64,000 nucleotides of DNA from Endosaccharibacter trunci (GCA_024515975.1 JAMSKV010000004.1:231343-295342), one strand, 5' to 3'; numbered from the stretch's first letter, positions 8,977-17,984 are shown. Translations and numbers: made by a program. The notes: generated by a model from the sequence alone, not told the origin.

Positions 8977-9330
8977 TTGTCTGCCGTTGCGAAACGGGCC
9001 GGTGTCGCCGGCCTGATCGTCCTGCTCTGCGCGGCGAAGCCGGTTCCGCCACATGATCCGGACGGCGCATCGATCGACCGCGTGTCCGCAGCCCTGCTGC
9101 GCCACCAGCTGCTGCACAGCGCATGCTGCGTTCCGTTCATTGTCGATCATGACAGCGAACCCGGCCCAGACGACGTCGACCTTCGCGAACGCCATGATGC
9201 GCAATGCGTCGGCAATCCGGATATTGCGCCCCGGACGGTCTCCGTTCCGATCGATCGCAAGACCGGACGCATGACCACGGATGCCCGGTTCCAGGATCGG
9301 ATCGACGGCACCGTGTCCCCGCTCGACTGA
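8977..9330 (+). CDS. Hypothetical protein, possibly exported
   Basis: A 117-aa frame with a TTG start six bases after the SDR stop; a weak GAGG precedes it. Residues 6-20 are hydrophobic (AGVAGLIVLLCAA) and could be a short signal peptide or membrane anchor. The rest is polar and has a Cys pair (HSACCVPF) and an ordered-looking C-terminus (RKTGRMTTDARFQDRIDG). I do not recognise the family. It could be cotranscribed with the SDR. An overlapping minus-strand frame covers the same bases, so the call rests on protein-like composition and position only. Confidence 0.45.
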   Translation: MSAVAKRAGVAGLIVLLCAAKPVPPHDPDGASIDRVSAALLRHQLLHSACCVPFIVDHDSEPGPDDVDLRERHDAQCVGNPDIAPRTVSVPIDRKTGRMTTDARFQDRIDGTVSPLD

Positions 9331-9395
9331 ACGTTTCCGCTTGTGGCGTCCCGACCGACCCCGCCATGCTGCATGCGGATCGGGAGTTTCGCACC

Positions 9396-10286
9396 ATGCG
9401 GAACAGGACAATCTCAGCCATTCTCTCGCTGGCCGCCTTGTTCGGCCCCTGGCTACTGCATCCTGCGTTGCGGCATCGGCACGCGACCGCGTCGGCCATC
9501 GCGACGGCGGTCCTGCTCTTGCTCTCCTGGCGGCTGAAGCGCCCGTTCCGGGCAAGGCATCTGGCGCAGCCTCTGCTTCTGGCCGCCACCTCTCCCCTCG
9601 CACTGGTGCAGGCCAGTGGTCTCCCGTCGCGCATCCCCCTTGTCGTCGCCACAATTGTGCTGCTGGCAGGGGCTCTTTCCTGGCGCCTTCTCGACGGTAT
9701 CCGGACGGCCCGGGCAGGCGAGTGCGGTCTTTCCGCGCTGATGGCCCGCGCCTTCCCGGATCTCGCGCCGATCGCCGCGGCGGAGCTTCGCCTGTTCTGG
9801 TTCGGCCTGTTCCGCTGGCGCCGGACGGCATCCGACCTGCCGCTCGGCGCGGAGCCGTTTTCGGCTACCGCCACCGGCACGGAGGTGGCGATGTGCTGGC
9901 TGACGGCGGCCGGCTTCCTGGTGGAGAGGCCGCTGCTGCATATCCTGCTGGCCCATCTCTGCGGCCCTGCCGTCGCCTGGATCTGCACCGGCCTGCACGC
10001 GATCCTCGCCATCTATCTCGCCGGCTATGCGAAATCGCTTCTGTTTCGCCCCACCCTGCTGTTCCCCGACCGGCTGGAGATCAGGCTCGGCGTGGTCGCG
10101 CGCCGCATCGTGCCGCGCGCCCTGATCGAGAGCGTTCTGCCCCATGACGGAAAAAGGCCGCGGAGCCCGGACGAGCAGCGCCTGTATGGTCTGGACCGGC
10201 CGAATCTCCGCCTGGGCCTCGCGGGAGGCGGGCTGCTGCTGCGCGTGGACGATCCGGCGCGGCTGATGCGGGCCCTGCGGGCCTGA
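9396..10286 (+). CDS. Hypothetical membrane protein
   Basis: A 296-aa protein from ATG 9396 with GGGA 12-15 bases upstream. Hydrophobic segments occur at roughly residues 8-25, 33-45, 60-75, 80-95, 160-175 and 185-215, suggesting five or six membrane spans. The C-terminal third (LLFPDRLEIRLGVVARRIVP onward, ending DDPARLMRALRA) is soluble and has the look of a small bacterial PH-like domain, as found in some membrane proteins that read D/E-R-L-xI-R patterns. That reading is a guess. No enzyme motif is visible. The neighbours (a small hypothetical upstream, the sulfate transporter downstream) do not suggest a role. Confidence 0.65.
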   Translation: MRNRTISAILSLAALFGPWLLHPALRHRHATASAIATAVLLLLSWRLKRPFRARHLAQPLLLAATSPLALVQASGLPSRIPLVVATIVLLAGALSWRLLDGIRTARAGECGLSALMARAFPDLAPIAAAELRLFWFGLFRWRRTASDLPLGAEPFSATATGTEVAMCWLTAAGFLVERPLLHILLAHLCGPAVAWICTGLHAILAIYLAGYAKSLLFRPTLLFPDRLEIRLGVVARRIVPRALIESVLPHDGKRPRSPDEQRLYGLDRPNLRLGLAGGGLLLRVDDPARLMRALRA

Positions 10287-10333
10287 GCACGCGAAGGTCG
10301 ATTCCACTCTTTGACTATGTGTATCTTCGGAAA

Positions 10334-10378
10334 AATCACGTAGCGCCGTGATTGCCGGCGAAATATCACCATGATATT
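10334..10378 (+). promoter_or_regulatory. Two perfect inverted repeats before the sulfate transporter operon
   Basis: Inverted repeat 1 has arms AATCACG (10334-10340) and CGTGATT (10347-10353) with a 6-nt gap. Inverted repeat 2 has arms AATATCA (10362-10368) and TGATATT (10372-10378) with a 3-nt gap. Both are perfect, and they lie 59-103 bases before the sbp ATG. They could be operator half-site pairs for a sulfur regulator or RNA hairpins in the leader. No regulator gene is adjacent. Confidence 0.5.
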
Positions 10379-10436
10379 CCGTTCCTTAAGTGACCGAAAC
10401 AAGTCCGGTATCCGCCTCCGTACGGGAATCCCCTCG

Positions 10437-11453
10437 ATGACGCACCGTCTCCGACCGCTCCTCGGCCCGCTGATGGCGTCCGCGATCGGCTGCCTGCTGC
10501 CTGGCCTGGCCGTGGCCCAGACCGCGCTGCTGAATGTGAGCTACGATCCCACGCGCGAGCTCTACAAGGAGGTGGATGCGAGTTTCGCCAATTGGTGGAA
10601 GACGCAGCCCGGCGGCGGCTCCGTTTCCATCAGGACCTCGCATGGCGGCTCCGGCGCCCAGTCCCGCGCCGTTCTGGACGGTCTGCAGGCCGATGTCGTG
10701 ACGCTCGGCATCGAGTCCGATATCGACGTGCTGGCCGATAAGGGGCTGGTCGCGAAGAACTGGACCGAGCAGCTGCCCAACCACGCCGTGCCCTATACCA
10801 GCACCATCGTGTTCCTGGTCCGGCACGGCAATCCGAAGCAGATCCACGACTGGGGAGATCTCGTGCGCGACGGGGTGCAGGTGATCACCCCCAACCCGAA
10901 AACGTCGAGCGGCGGGCGCTGGAGCTATATCGCCGCCTGGCTCTGGGCGCTGCACCAGCCCGGCGCGACCGAGAACAAGGCCGAAGCCTTCATCACCGCC
11001 CTCTACAAGCACGTTCCCGTGCTCGACACCGGCGCGCGCGGCTCCACCAACACCTTCGTGCAGCGCGGACAGGGCGACGTTCTGCTGGCCTGGGAGGACG
11101 AGGCGCTGCTGGCCGCGCACGATCTCGGTGCGGGCCATTTCGACGTGGTCTATCCCTCCAGCTCCGTCCGCGCGGAACCGGTGGTGGCGGTGGTGGAGAG
11201 CGTCGCGCGCGAGCACCATACCGAGACGCTGGCCAAGGCCTATCTCGGATTTCTGTATTCGCATGACGGCCAGGAGATCGCGGCCAGGAACCACTATCGC
11301 CCGATCGACCCGGACGTGGCCAAGGAACATGCCGGCGAATTCCAGCCAGTGAAGCTGTTCGACGTGGCCGAGCTCGGCGGCTGGCGGGCGGTGCAGGCGA
11401 AGCATTTCGACCAGGACGGCGTGTTCGACCGCATCTCCGGCGGCGGCCGCTGA
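10437..11453 (+). CDS. sbp: Sulfate ABC transporter periplasmic binding protein
   Basis: Binds sulfate (or thiosulfate) in the periplasm and delivers it to the CysTW permease. A 338-aa protein with a signal peptide (hydrophobic stretch ending LAVAQTALLNVSYD; cleavage likely after AVA). Family hallmarks are NVSYDPTRELYKEV, ASFANWW, SHGGSGAQSRAV, the DVVTLGIESDID block and the ITPNPKTSSGGRW anion-binding loop. ATG 10437 gives the full signal peptide; the longer frame from 10371 does not. It is the first gene of sbp-cysT-cysW-cysA, with a 4-bp gap to cysT. Confidence 0.95.
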   Translation: MTHRLRPLLGPLMASAIGCLLPGLAVAQTALLNVSYDPTRELYKEVDASFANWWKTQPGGGSVSIRTSHGGSGAQSRAVLDGLQADVVTLGIESDIDVLADKGLVAKNWTEQLPNHAVPYTSTIVFLVRHGNPKQIHDWGDLVRDGVQVITPNPKTSSGGRWSYIAAWLWALHQPGATENKAEAFITALYKHVPVLDTGARGSTNTFVQRGQGDVLLAWEDEALLAAHDLGAGHFDVVYPSSSVRAEPVVAVVESVAREHHTETLAKAYLGFLYSHDGQEIAARNHYRPIDPDVAKEHAGEFQPVKLFDVAELGGWRAVQAKHFDQDGVFDRISGGGR

Positions 11454-11457
11454 CCGG

Positions 11458-12303
11458 GTGAGGCTGCCGCAACGCCGTCCGCGCACGCCCTCGGTGATCC
11501 CGGGGGCGCTGCCCAGTTTCGGCATCACCCTGTTCTGGGTCGGGCTGCTGGTGCTTCTGCCGATGGCGGCGCTCGCGGCGCGGCCGTGGGAGAACGGCGC
11601 CGGACTCATGCTGCGCACGCTGTCGTCCCCCCGGACGCTGGCCGCCCTGCGCCTGTCGTTCGGCTGCGCGCTCGTCGCCGCGGCGGCCACGACCCTGCTT
11701 GGATTGCTGATCTGCTGGGTGCTGGACCGGGTCCGGCCGCCAGGCTGGCGTCTGCTCGACGGTCTGATCGACCTGCCCTTCGCCCTGCCCACCGCCGTGG
11801 CCGGCATCACGCTGGCCACGCTCTACGCGCCCACAGGCCTGATCGGCGCGCCCCTGGCCAGGCTCGGCCTGCCGATCGCCGGCACGCCGCTCGGCATCGT
11901 GCTGGCACTGATGTTCGTGGGCCTGCCCTTCGTGGTGCGGACGGTTCTGCCGGTGCTGCGCGGCCTGCCGTTCGAGCTGGAGGAGGTCGCGGCCACGCTT
12001 GGCGCGCGCCCGGCGCAGGTCGCCTGGCGCGTGATCGTTCCCGCTCTGCTGCCGGCGCTTCTCACCGGCTTCGGCCTCGCCTTCGCGCGCGGAGTCGGCG
12101 AGTACGGCAGCGTCATCTTCATCGCCGGCAACCGGCCGATGCGCTCCGAGATCGCGCCGCTGCTGATCGTGATCCGCCTGTCGGAGGACGACTACGCCGG
12201 CGCGGCCGGGATCGGCCTACTGATGCTTCTGGCCGCCTCCGCCTGCCTGCTGGCGGTCACGCTGCTGCGACGCCGGTTGCCCGCGCTGCGCGGCGTGCGA
12301 TGA
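11458..12303 (+). CDS. cysT: Sulfate ABC transporter permease CysT
   Basis: A 281-aa inner-membrane permease starting with GTG. About six membrane spans are visible, and the EAA coupling loop reads EEVAATLGARPAQVAWRVIVP at about residues 178-198. The conserved DLPFALPTAVAGITLATLY stretch and the FARGVGEYGSVIFIAGN segment are typical of CysT/CysU. The stop overlaps the cysW start as ATGA, so the two half-permeases are probably translated in step. It forms the channel with CysW. Confidence 0.95.
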   Translation: MRLPQRRPRTPSVIPGALPSFGITLFWVGLLVLLPMAALAARPWENGAGLMLRTLSSPRTLAALRLSFGCALVAAAATTLLGLLICWVLDRVRPPGWRLLDGLIDLPFALPTAVAGITLATLYAPTGLIGAPLARLGLPIAGTPLGIVLALMFVGLPFVVRTVLPVLRGLPFELEEVAATLGARPAQVAWRVIVPALLPALLTGFGLAFARGVGEYGSVIFIAGNRPMRSEIAPLLIVIRLSEDDYAGAAGIGLLMLLAASACLLAVTLLRRRLPALRGVR

Positions 12304-13139
12304 CGACCACCACCCGGATCACGCCGGCCGGATGGCTGCTGACCGCCGCCGCCTGGCTCGCGGTGGCGCTGATGCTGATCCTGCCAGTGGGTGTCCTGTT
12401 CGGACAGGCGCTGCGCGAGGGCCTCCAGGCCGCGCTGGCGACGCTCTCCGACCCGGATTCGCTGGCCGCCATCCGCCTTAGCCTGCTGGTCACGGCGATC
12501 GTGCTGCCGGTGAACGCCGCCTGCGGCTTTCTGGCCGCCTTTGCGCTGACCCGGTTCGATTTTCCCGGCCGCGCGCTGCTGCTGGTGCTGATCGAACTGC
12601 CGCTTTCGGTGTCTCCGGTGGTGGCGGGTCTGGTCTGGGTGCTGTTGTTCGGACGGCATGGATGGTTCGGGCCCTGGCTGACGGCCCACGGCATCCGTCT
12701 GGTGTTCACCCTGCCCGGAATCCTGCTGGCGACCTTGTTCGTCACCTTTCCCTACGTCACCCGCACGGTGATGCCGGCGATGGAAGCGCGCGGCCGGGCA
12801 CAGGAGGAAGCCGCGACCATGCTGGGTGCCGGCTTCCTGCCGATCCTGTTTCGCGTCACCCTGCCGGAGGCAGGGGCGGCGCTCCTGTCCGGCACCCTGC
12901 TGTGCGCCGCCCGGGCGCTGGGCGAATTCGGCGCCGTTTCGGTGGCGTCCGGCCATGTTCCCGGCCTGACCGAAACCGTGCCGCTCCGCATCCAGGCGTT
13001 GTATGACGGCTACGAGACCACCGCCGCCTTCACCCTGGCGGCGCTGCTGGCGATCGCGTCCGGCCTTCTCGTCGGCGTGCGCGGCGTGATGGAATGGCGG
13101 CGGGGCGGAACCGGTTCCGCGCGCGTGGACGCGACATGA
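12300..13139 (+). CDS. cysW: Sulfate ABC transporter permease CysW
   Basis: A 279-aa partner permease. Spans are visible near residues 12-38, 60-85, 97-125 and later. The EAA loop reads EEAATMLGAGFLPILFRVTLP, and ARALGEFGAVSVASGHVPG is the CysW counterpart of the CysT segment. ATG 12300 overlaps the cysT stop (ATGA), and its own stop overlaps the cysA start in the same way. A longer open frame begins at 11586 but only reads cysT in another frame. Confidence 0.95.
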   Translation: MTTTTRITPAGWLLTAAAWLAVALMLILPVGVLFGQALREGLQAALATLSDPDSLAAIRLSLLVTAIVLPVNAACGFLAAFALTRFDFPGRALLLVLIELPLSVSPVVAGLVWVLLFGRHGWFGPWLTAHGIRLVFTLPGILLATLFVTFPYVTRTVMPAMEARGRAQEEAATMLGAGFLPILFRVTLPEAGAALLSGTLLCAARALGEFGAVSVASGHVPGLTETVPLRIQALYDGYETTAAFTLAALLAIASGLLVGVRGVMEWRRGGTGSARVDAT

Positions 13140-14254
13140 CGGGGAACGGGATGGGCGTCGCACTTCGGAACGTATCCTGCGTGTTCGGACGGACGCCCGC
13201 GGTGCGCGGGATCGATCTGGAGGTCGCGCGCGGCGAGTTCCTGGCGCTGGTGGGCCCGTCGGGCGCGGGGAAGACCACCCTGCTCCGGATCATCGCCGGG
13301 CTGCAGCCGGGCTACGAGGGCAGCGTGCGGATCGGCGTGCGCGACGTGACGCGCGTGCCGGCCAGGGACCGCAATATCGGTTTCGCGTTCCAGAACTACG
13401 CCCTGTTCCCGCACATGAATGTGGCCGCCAACGTCGCGTTCGGCCTCACGGTCCGGCCGCGCGCCACGCGTCCCGGCCGCGGCGAGATCCGCGACCGGGT
13501 CGAAGCCCTGCTCCAGCTGGTGCAGGTGGGCGATCTGGCCGGGCGCTACCCGTCGCAGCTGTCCGGCGGGCAGCGCCAGCGCGTCTCGCTCGCGCGCGCC
13601 CTGGCGACGGAGCCGGAGCTGCTGCTGCTCGACGAGCCATTCGGGGCGCTCGATCCGCTGGTGCGCAAGGAGATCCGCGCCTGGCTGCGCGGCCTGCACA
13701 ACCGGCTCGGCCTCACCTCGATCCTGGTCACGCACGACCAGGAGGAAGCGCTGGAGGTGGCGGACCGCATCGCGGTCCTGCGCGACGGCCGCATCGAGCA
13801 GATCGGCACCCCGGCGATGCTGGAGGATGCGCCGGCCTCTCCCTTCGTGCATCGCTTCCTGGGCGAAACCGTGTCCCTGCCGGGATGCATCGTCGGCGGC
13901 GCGATCCGCCTCGGCGGCGCCTGGGAAGGGACCGGCATCGTTCCGCCGCGCGTCTCGGCGCCGGACGGACCGGTGCTGCTGATGGCCCGCCCGCATACGA
14001 TCGGGCTTCTGCCGGCCTCCGGCCACGCTCCGGCGGCGGAGGTGGCCGGCGTCAGCCGGCGCGGCGCGTTCCTGCGCTACCGCGTCGCTCCCGCCGGGTA
14101 TCCGCCGGAGAGCGGAATCGAGATCCATGTCCCCGCCGACCGGCCGTCTATACCGGTCGGAAGGGCATGCCGGCTGGATTTTTCCCGGGCCCATATGTTC
14201 CCGGATCGGGCGACCTCCTCCGTTTCCGACGCTCCCGGCCTGGTGACCGCCTGA
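13136..14254 (+). CDS. cysA: Sulfate ABC transporter ATP-binding protein
   Basis: A 372-aa ATPase that powers CysTW. Walker A is GPSGAGKTT at residues 40-48, the ABC signature is LSGGQRQRVSLARAL, Walker B is LLLLDEPFGALD, and the H-loop is in VTHDQEEA. After the ATPase domain (to about residue 240) comes a TOBE-type C-terminal region (PDGPVLLMARPHTIGL), as in CysA and other MalK-like subunits. The ATGA overlap with cysW fixes the start at 13136. It is the last gene of the transporter operon. Confidence 0.95.
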   Translation: MTGNGMGVALRNVSCVFGRTPAVRGIDLEVARGEFLALVGPSGAGKTTLLRIIAGLQPGYEGSVRIGVRDVTRVPARDRNIGFAFQNYALFPHMNVAANVAFGLTVRPRATRPGRGEIRDRVEALLQLVQVGDLAGRYPSQLSGGQRQRVSLARALATEPELLLLDEPFGALDPLVRKEIRAWLRGLHNRLGLTSILVTHDQEEALEVADRIAVLRDGRIEQIGTPAMLEDAPASPFVHRFLGETVSLPGCIVGGAIRLGGAWEGTGIVPPRVSAPDGPVLLMARPHTIGLLPASGHAPAAEVAGVSRRGAFLRYRVAPAGYPPESGIEIHVPADRPSIPVGRACRLDFSRAHMFPDRATSSVSDAPGLVTA

Positions 14255-14330
14255 CCGCTTCTTGACCGGCGGCGCCCGCCGCTTCTTTGTCGGCGCCCAG
14301 TTCGATTTCCGGACCGAGAGGAAACACGCG

Positions 14331-14621
14331 ATGACCGTGAATTTGTACGCGACGATGGTGGCGCTCGAAGGCAAGCGCGAGATCGTCGCCGATCTGCTGC
14401 GCCGGCTGAAGCAGGACGTGGATGCCGAACCGGGCAGCGAGCGCTTCGTGGTCTACACCCTCGCCGACCGGCCGAACCATTTCCATGTGGAGGAGACCTA
14501 TCGCGACGCCGCCGCTTTCCAGGCGCATATGGGAACGGCGCACGGGGTGCGGTTCAATGAGGCGATCGCCGATCTGGTCGAGAACGGTCGCTCCGAGGTG
14601 GTGTTCCTGTCGCCGGTGTGA
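14331..14621 (+). CDS. ABM-domain protein (putative quinol monooxygenase)
   Basis: A 96-aa protein with the antibiotic-biosynthesis-monooxygenase fold pattern: an opening strand LYATMVALEGKREIVADLL, the core FVVYTLADRPNHFHVEETYRD, then AFQAHMGTAHGVRF. Small cofactor-free members such as YgiN oxidise quinols, while others are heme- or aldehyde-linked. The substrate here is unknown. GAGAGG precedes ATG 14331 at good spacing. It follows cysA by 76 bp and may be cotranscribed. Confidence 0.85.
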   Translation: MTVNLYATMVALEGKREIVADLLRRLKQDVDAEPGSERFVVYTLADRPNHFHVEETYRDAAAFQAHMGTAHGVRFNEAIADLVENGRSEVVFLSPV

Positions 14622-15133
14622 CGCGGCCGGCGCTTTTCGTTTTTTCCAGGGAGAAACAAAAACTATCTGTCTGGCTCCACGCTGCCCGTCTGTTCCGCAG
14701 CAATCGACAGACGTCTTTCTGTTCGACTGCTCAGAAGCGCGTTGCTGCTTCGTTTCTCCCGCATGCCTGATGGCTTCGACGCCTTGCGGCTTCTTGAAGC
14801 AGGGTAGCGTCGTGGCTGTGCTGGCGGAGGCCCTTTGCTGGCCTTCAGGCGCCAGCGCCTCTTCGCATCCCGGCGGTGGAAACGGATAGCCGCGTGCCCT
14901 GAGTTTCTCGATCACCCGAAGACGGGCCGCGTCCTCCCTCGATCCGCGAGGAATGCGGTTGGTCACAGTCCGATCAGCGCGCCAACCGCGGTCCCGGCCA
15001 GCAAGCCCTGCAGCCTGGCGTCATGGCCGAAGCAATCGGTGACCCTGGCGGTGGGATGGAGGATCATGCAGGCTTCGTTGGGGAAGCAAAAACCTGCCCT
15101 TCAGGGTCGGTCCTGTCTACCCGGCGCGACGCG
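14622..15133. other. Gene-free stretch between converging genes
   Basis: About 510 bp with no convincing gene. The first part holds the possible repeat remnant at 14636-14745. On the minus strand near 14980-15020 a short Gly-rich phrase (LLAGTAVGALIGL) ends in a stop with no credible start, and may be a gene fragment. Open frames crossing the stretch run through neighbouring genes in the wrong frame or strand. I see nothing else in it. Confidence 0.5.
14636..14745 (-). repeat. Possible decayed copy G of the three-hairpin repeat
   Basis: The stretch keeps the order of landmarks seen in copy E read in reverse: a TTTTTTCC block, AAACAAAAAC, a GTCTGGCTCC/GACAGACG pair and a closing TCTTTCTGTTCGACTGCTCAGAAGC that resembles the 24-bp palindrome end. 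Base identity is low and the stems are broken. Its position between two converging gene ends matches the placement of the good copies. Tentative. Confidence 0.35.
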
Positions 15134-16765
15134 TCAGGCGGCCAGGGCAAGGGCCTCCGCCACCCTGATTCCGTCGATCCCGGCGGTGAGGATGCCGCCC
15201 GCATAGCCGCAGCCTTCGCCGGCCGGATACAGGCCGCGTGTGTTCAGGCTCTGCAGATCGGCGCCGCGGGTGATGCGCAGCGGCGACGATGTGCGGGTTT
15301 CCACGCCTGTCATCACCGCATCCGCCATGTCGAACCCTCTGATCTGCCGGGTGAAGGCCGGAAGCGCCTCGCGGATCGCCTCCACGGCGTAGTCCGGCAG
15401 GCAGGCGCCGAGATGGGTCGGCGTCACGCCCGGCTTGTAGGACGGCTCCACCGCGCCCAGTTCGCTCGACGCGCGATCGGCCAGCAGGTCGCCCACGCGC
15501 TGTGCCGGCGCGCGGTAGCCGCCGCCGCCGGCCTCGAAGGCGAGGCTTTCCCAATGGCGCTGGAAGGCGAGGCCGGCCAGCGGCCCCGCGCCGAACGGCG
15601 CGAAATCCTCCGGCGTGAGCCCGACCACGATGCCGGCATTGGCGTTGCGCTCCGCGCGCGAATACTGGCTCATGCCATTGGTGACGACGCGGTTCTCTTC
15701 CGAGGTCGCCGCCACCACCGTGCCGCCCGGGCACATGCAGAAGCTGTAGACGCCGCGTCCGTTCCTGGCGTGATGCACCAGCTTGTAGTCGGCGGCGCCC
15801 AGAAGCGGATGCCCGGCCTGTTCCCCGAATCGCGCCACGTCGATCAGCGATTGCGGATGCTCGATCCTGACCCCGATCGAGAGCGGCTTGGCGTGCATCT
15901 CCACCCCGGCCGCGTGCAGGGCGGCGAAGGTGTCGCGCGCGGAATGGCCGATCGCCAGCACCACGCGATCGGTGTCGATGTGCTCGCCGCCCTCCAGCGT
16001 CACCCCCTCGATCCTCCGCTGCCCCTGGGCATCGCGGCCGATGGAGAAGCCGGTCACCTTGGACGAGAAGCGGTATTCCCCGCCGAGCGACTCGATCTCG
16101 GCCCGCATCCGCTCGACCATCGACACCAGGCGGAAGGTGCCGATATGCGGCTTGGACACGGTGAGGATCTCTTCCGGCGCCCCGGCCTTGACGAATTCGT
16201 GCAGGAGCTTGCGGCCGTAGTGATGCTTGTCGCTGACCTGGCTGTAGAGCTTGCCGTCGGAGAACGTGCCCGCGCCGCCCTCGCCGAACTGGACGTTGCT
16301 TTCGGCGGTGAATTGCGCCTTCCGCCACAGGGCGAACGTGTCCACCGTGCGTTCACGCACCGCCCGGCCGCGTTCCAGGATCAGCGGCTTCAGCCCCATC
16401 TGCGCCAGGATCAGCGCCGAAAGCAGGCCGCACGGCCCGGCGCCGATCACCACGGGGCGGCGATACCCGGGACGCGACGCGCGCGCCTCGCCGTCGCCGA
16501 TCACGAAACGGTAGCGCATGTCCGGGGCAGGCCCGACGCGCGGGTCGTCCCGGAACCGCTCCAGCACGGCCGCCTCGTCGCGCAGCGCCACGTCGTAGGT
16601 ATGGACCAGGCTGATCGCGCCGCGCTTGCGGGCGTCATAGCCGCGCCGGAACAGCGCATACGACAACACGTCCGCCTCGGGCACCCCGAGGCGCCCGGCG
16701 ATGGCGGGCAGCACCGCCTCGGGGGCGTGATCCAGCTTCAGTTTCAGTTCGGTCACGCGCAGCAT
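15134..16765 (-). CDS. FAD-dependent oxidoreductase of the COG2509 type
   Basis: A 543-aa predicted flavoprotein dehydrogenase. Residues 1-100 form a small N-terminal domain with the LSYALFRRGYDARKR block typical of this group. The dinucleotide motif is VVIGAGPCGLLSALILAQMG near residue 105, followed by the family hallmarks ESNVQFGEGGAGTFSDGKLYS, YSFCMCPGG and, near the end, GLYPAGEGCGYAGGI. The substrate is unknown for the family. No partner gene is adjacent; the divergent gene is a cation exporter. The length and all family blocks are complete. The Shine-Dalgarno site is weak. Confidence 0.88.
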   Translation of the reverse strand: MLRVTELKLKLDHAPEAVLPAIAGRLGVPEADVLSYALFRRGYDARKRGAISLVHTYDVALRDEAAVLERFRDDPRVGPAPDMRYRFVIGDGEARASRPGYRRPVVIGAGPCGLLSALILAQMGLKPLILERGRAVRERTVDTFALWRKAQFTAESNVQFGEGGAGTFSDGKLYSQVSDKHHYGRKLLHEFVKAGAPEEILTVSKPHIGTFRLVSMVERMRAEIESLGGEYRFSSKVTGFSIGRDAQGQRRIEGVTLEGGEHIDTDRVVLAIGHSARDTFAALHAAGVEMHAKPLSIGVRIEHPQSLIDVARFGEQAGHPLLGAADYKLVHHARNGRGVYSFCMCPGGTVVAATSEENRVVTNGMSQYSRAERNANAGIVVGLTPEDFAPFGAGPLAGLAFQRHWESLAFEAGGGGYRAPAQRVGDLLADRASSELGAVEPSYKPGVTPTHLGACLPDYAVEAIREALPAFTRQIRGFDMADAVMTGVETRTSSPLRITRGADLQSLNTRGLYPAGEGCGYAGGILTAGIDGIRVAEALALAA

Positions 16766-16855
16766 GGAGAAACCCGGCTAGAAAGGGCAGAAACCATGCG
16801 CCCGGATATCGCCCCGGCGTCGGGGGCGCGCAAGCACGGATAAGGGAGGTGGCCC

Positions 16856-17980
16856 ATGCCGCAGCACGATCACGACCAGGCGGCGGACCACCGTTCCCCC
16901 CGGAACGGCCATGGCGACGCCGGATCGCACGACGATGCGCATGGTCATGAGCACGGTCCCGGCTGCAGCCACGACCACGGCGCGCACGACCATGGCCACG
17001 ATGACGGGCATGATGGCGAGCACGATGGCGGGCACGGGCACGACCATGGCGGACACGGTCACAACCACAACCATGGGCACAACCATGCGCACGGTCTCGG
17101 CGGCCATTCCCATGCCCCGGCCAATTTCGGCCGCGCCTTTGCCATCGGCATCACCCTGAACCTGCTCTACGTCGCCGGCGAAGCGATCTATGGCGTCATC
17201 GGCGGCTCGCTCGCCCTGCTGTCCGATGCGGGGCACAATCTCGGCGACGTGCTCGGCATCGGCGCTGCCTGGCTCGCCAGCGTGCTCGGACGGCGGCGCC
17301 CGGCCGGACGCTTCACCTATGGCCTGCGCCGGTCCTCGATCCTGTCGGCCCTGTTCAACGCGACACTGCTCCTGGTGATTACCGGCGGCATCGCCTGGGA
17401 AGCGATCTGGCGCCTGCTGCATCCCGTGCCCGTCGGCGGCACGCTGGTGATGATCGTGGCCGCGATCGGCATCGTCGTGAACGGCGTCACCGCGCTGCTG
17501 TTCATGTCCGGCGCCAAGGACGACCTCAACCTGCGCGGCGCCTTCCTCCACATGCTGTCCGACGCGCTCACGGCCGCCGCCGTGGTGGTCGCCGGCCTGC
17601 TGATCGCGCTGACCGGCTGGGAACGGATCGATCCGGCAGTCAGTCTCGTGGTCTCGGCGGTGATCGTGATCGGCACCTGGTCGCTGCTGCGCCAATCGGT
17701 CGCGCTGGCGCTCGACGCCGTGCCGCAGGGCATCGATCAGGACGCGGTCGCGCACTATCTGCGCGCGCTGCCCGGCGTGTCGGATCTGCATCACCTCCAT
17801 ATCTGGGGCATGAGCACCACCGAGACCGCGCTCACGGTGCATCTGGTTCGCGCCGGAATGCCGCCGGACGACGCGCTGCTGCGCACCGCCTCGGCCGAGC
17901 TTCGCAAACGCTTCGGCATCGGCCACGCGACCTTCCAGGTGGAGCAGGGCGCGGATTGCGTCGATTGCGCGACGGTTTGA
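16856..17980 (+). CDS. CDF cation efflux protein with His-rich N-terminus
   Basis: Exports Zn2+ or a similar divalent cation in exchange for protons (ZitB/CzcD group). The 374-aa protein begins with an unusually long His/Asp/Gly-rich segment (about residues 3-88, many HDH, HGH and HNH units) likely to bind metal. Six membrane spans follow, with the metal sites in LLSDAGHNLGD (span 2) and HMLSDALTA (span 5). The cytoplasmic tail has DLHHLHIWGMS and ends in Cys-containing CVDCATV. A strong AAGGGAGGTGG site precedes ATG 16856. Metal specificity cannot be decided from sequence. The purine permease starts 4 bp after the stop. Confidence 0.93.
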   Translation: MPQHDHDQAADHRSPRNGHGDAGSHDDAHGHEHGPGCSHDHGAHDHGHDDGHDGEHDGGHGHDHGGHGHNHNHGHNHAHGLGGHSHAPANFGRAFAIGITLNLLYVAGEAIYGVIGGSLALLSDAGHNLGDVLGIGAAWLASVLGRRRPAGRFTYGLRRSSILSALFNATLLLVITGGIAWEAIWRLLHPVPVGGTLVMIVAAIGIVVNGVTALLFMSGAKDDLNLRGAFLHMLSDALTAAAVVVAGLLIALTGWERIDPAVSLVVSAVIVIGTWSLLRQSVALALDAVPQGIDQDAVAHYLRALPGVSDLHHLHIWGMSTTETALTVHLVRAGMPPDDALLRTASAELRKRFGIGHATFQVEQGADCVDCATV

Positions 17981-17984
17981 GCCG

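Noticed and set aside
8785..9831. 348-aa minus-strand frame covering the small hypothetical and the membrane protein start
   Set aside because: Arg/Gly/Ala-rich shadow without motifs; the plus-strand genes have better starts and composition.
14148..14966. 272-aa minus-strand frame over the ABM gene and the following gap
   Set aside because: Opposite a well-supported gene with a good ribosome binding site; no domain, and its N-terminal part lies in the repeat remnant.
16865..17110. Tandem short repeats that could suggest a CRISPR or minisatellite
   Set aside because: They are in-frame His/Asp/Gly codons of the cation exporter, with no regular spacer or repeat length.
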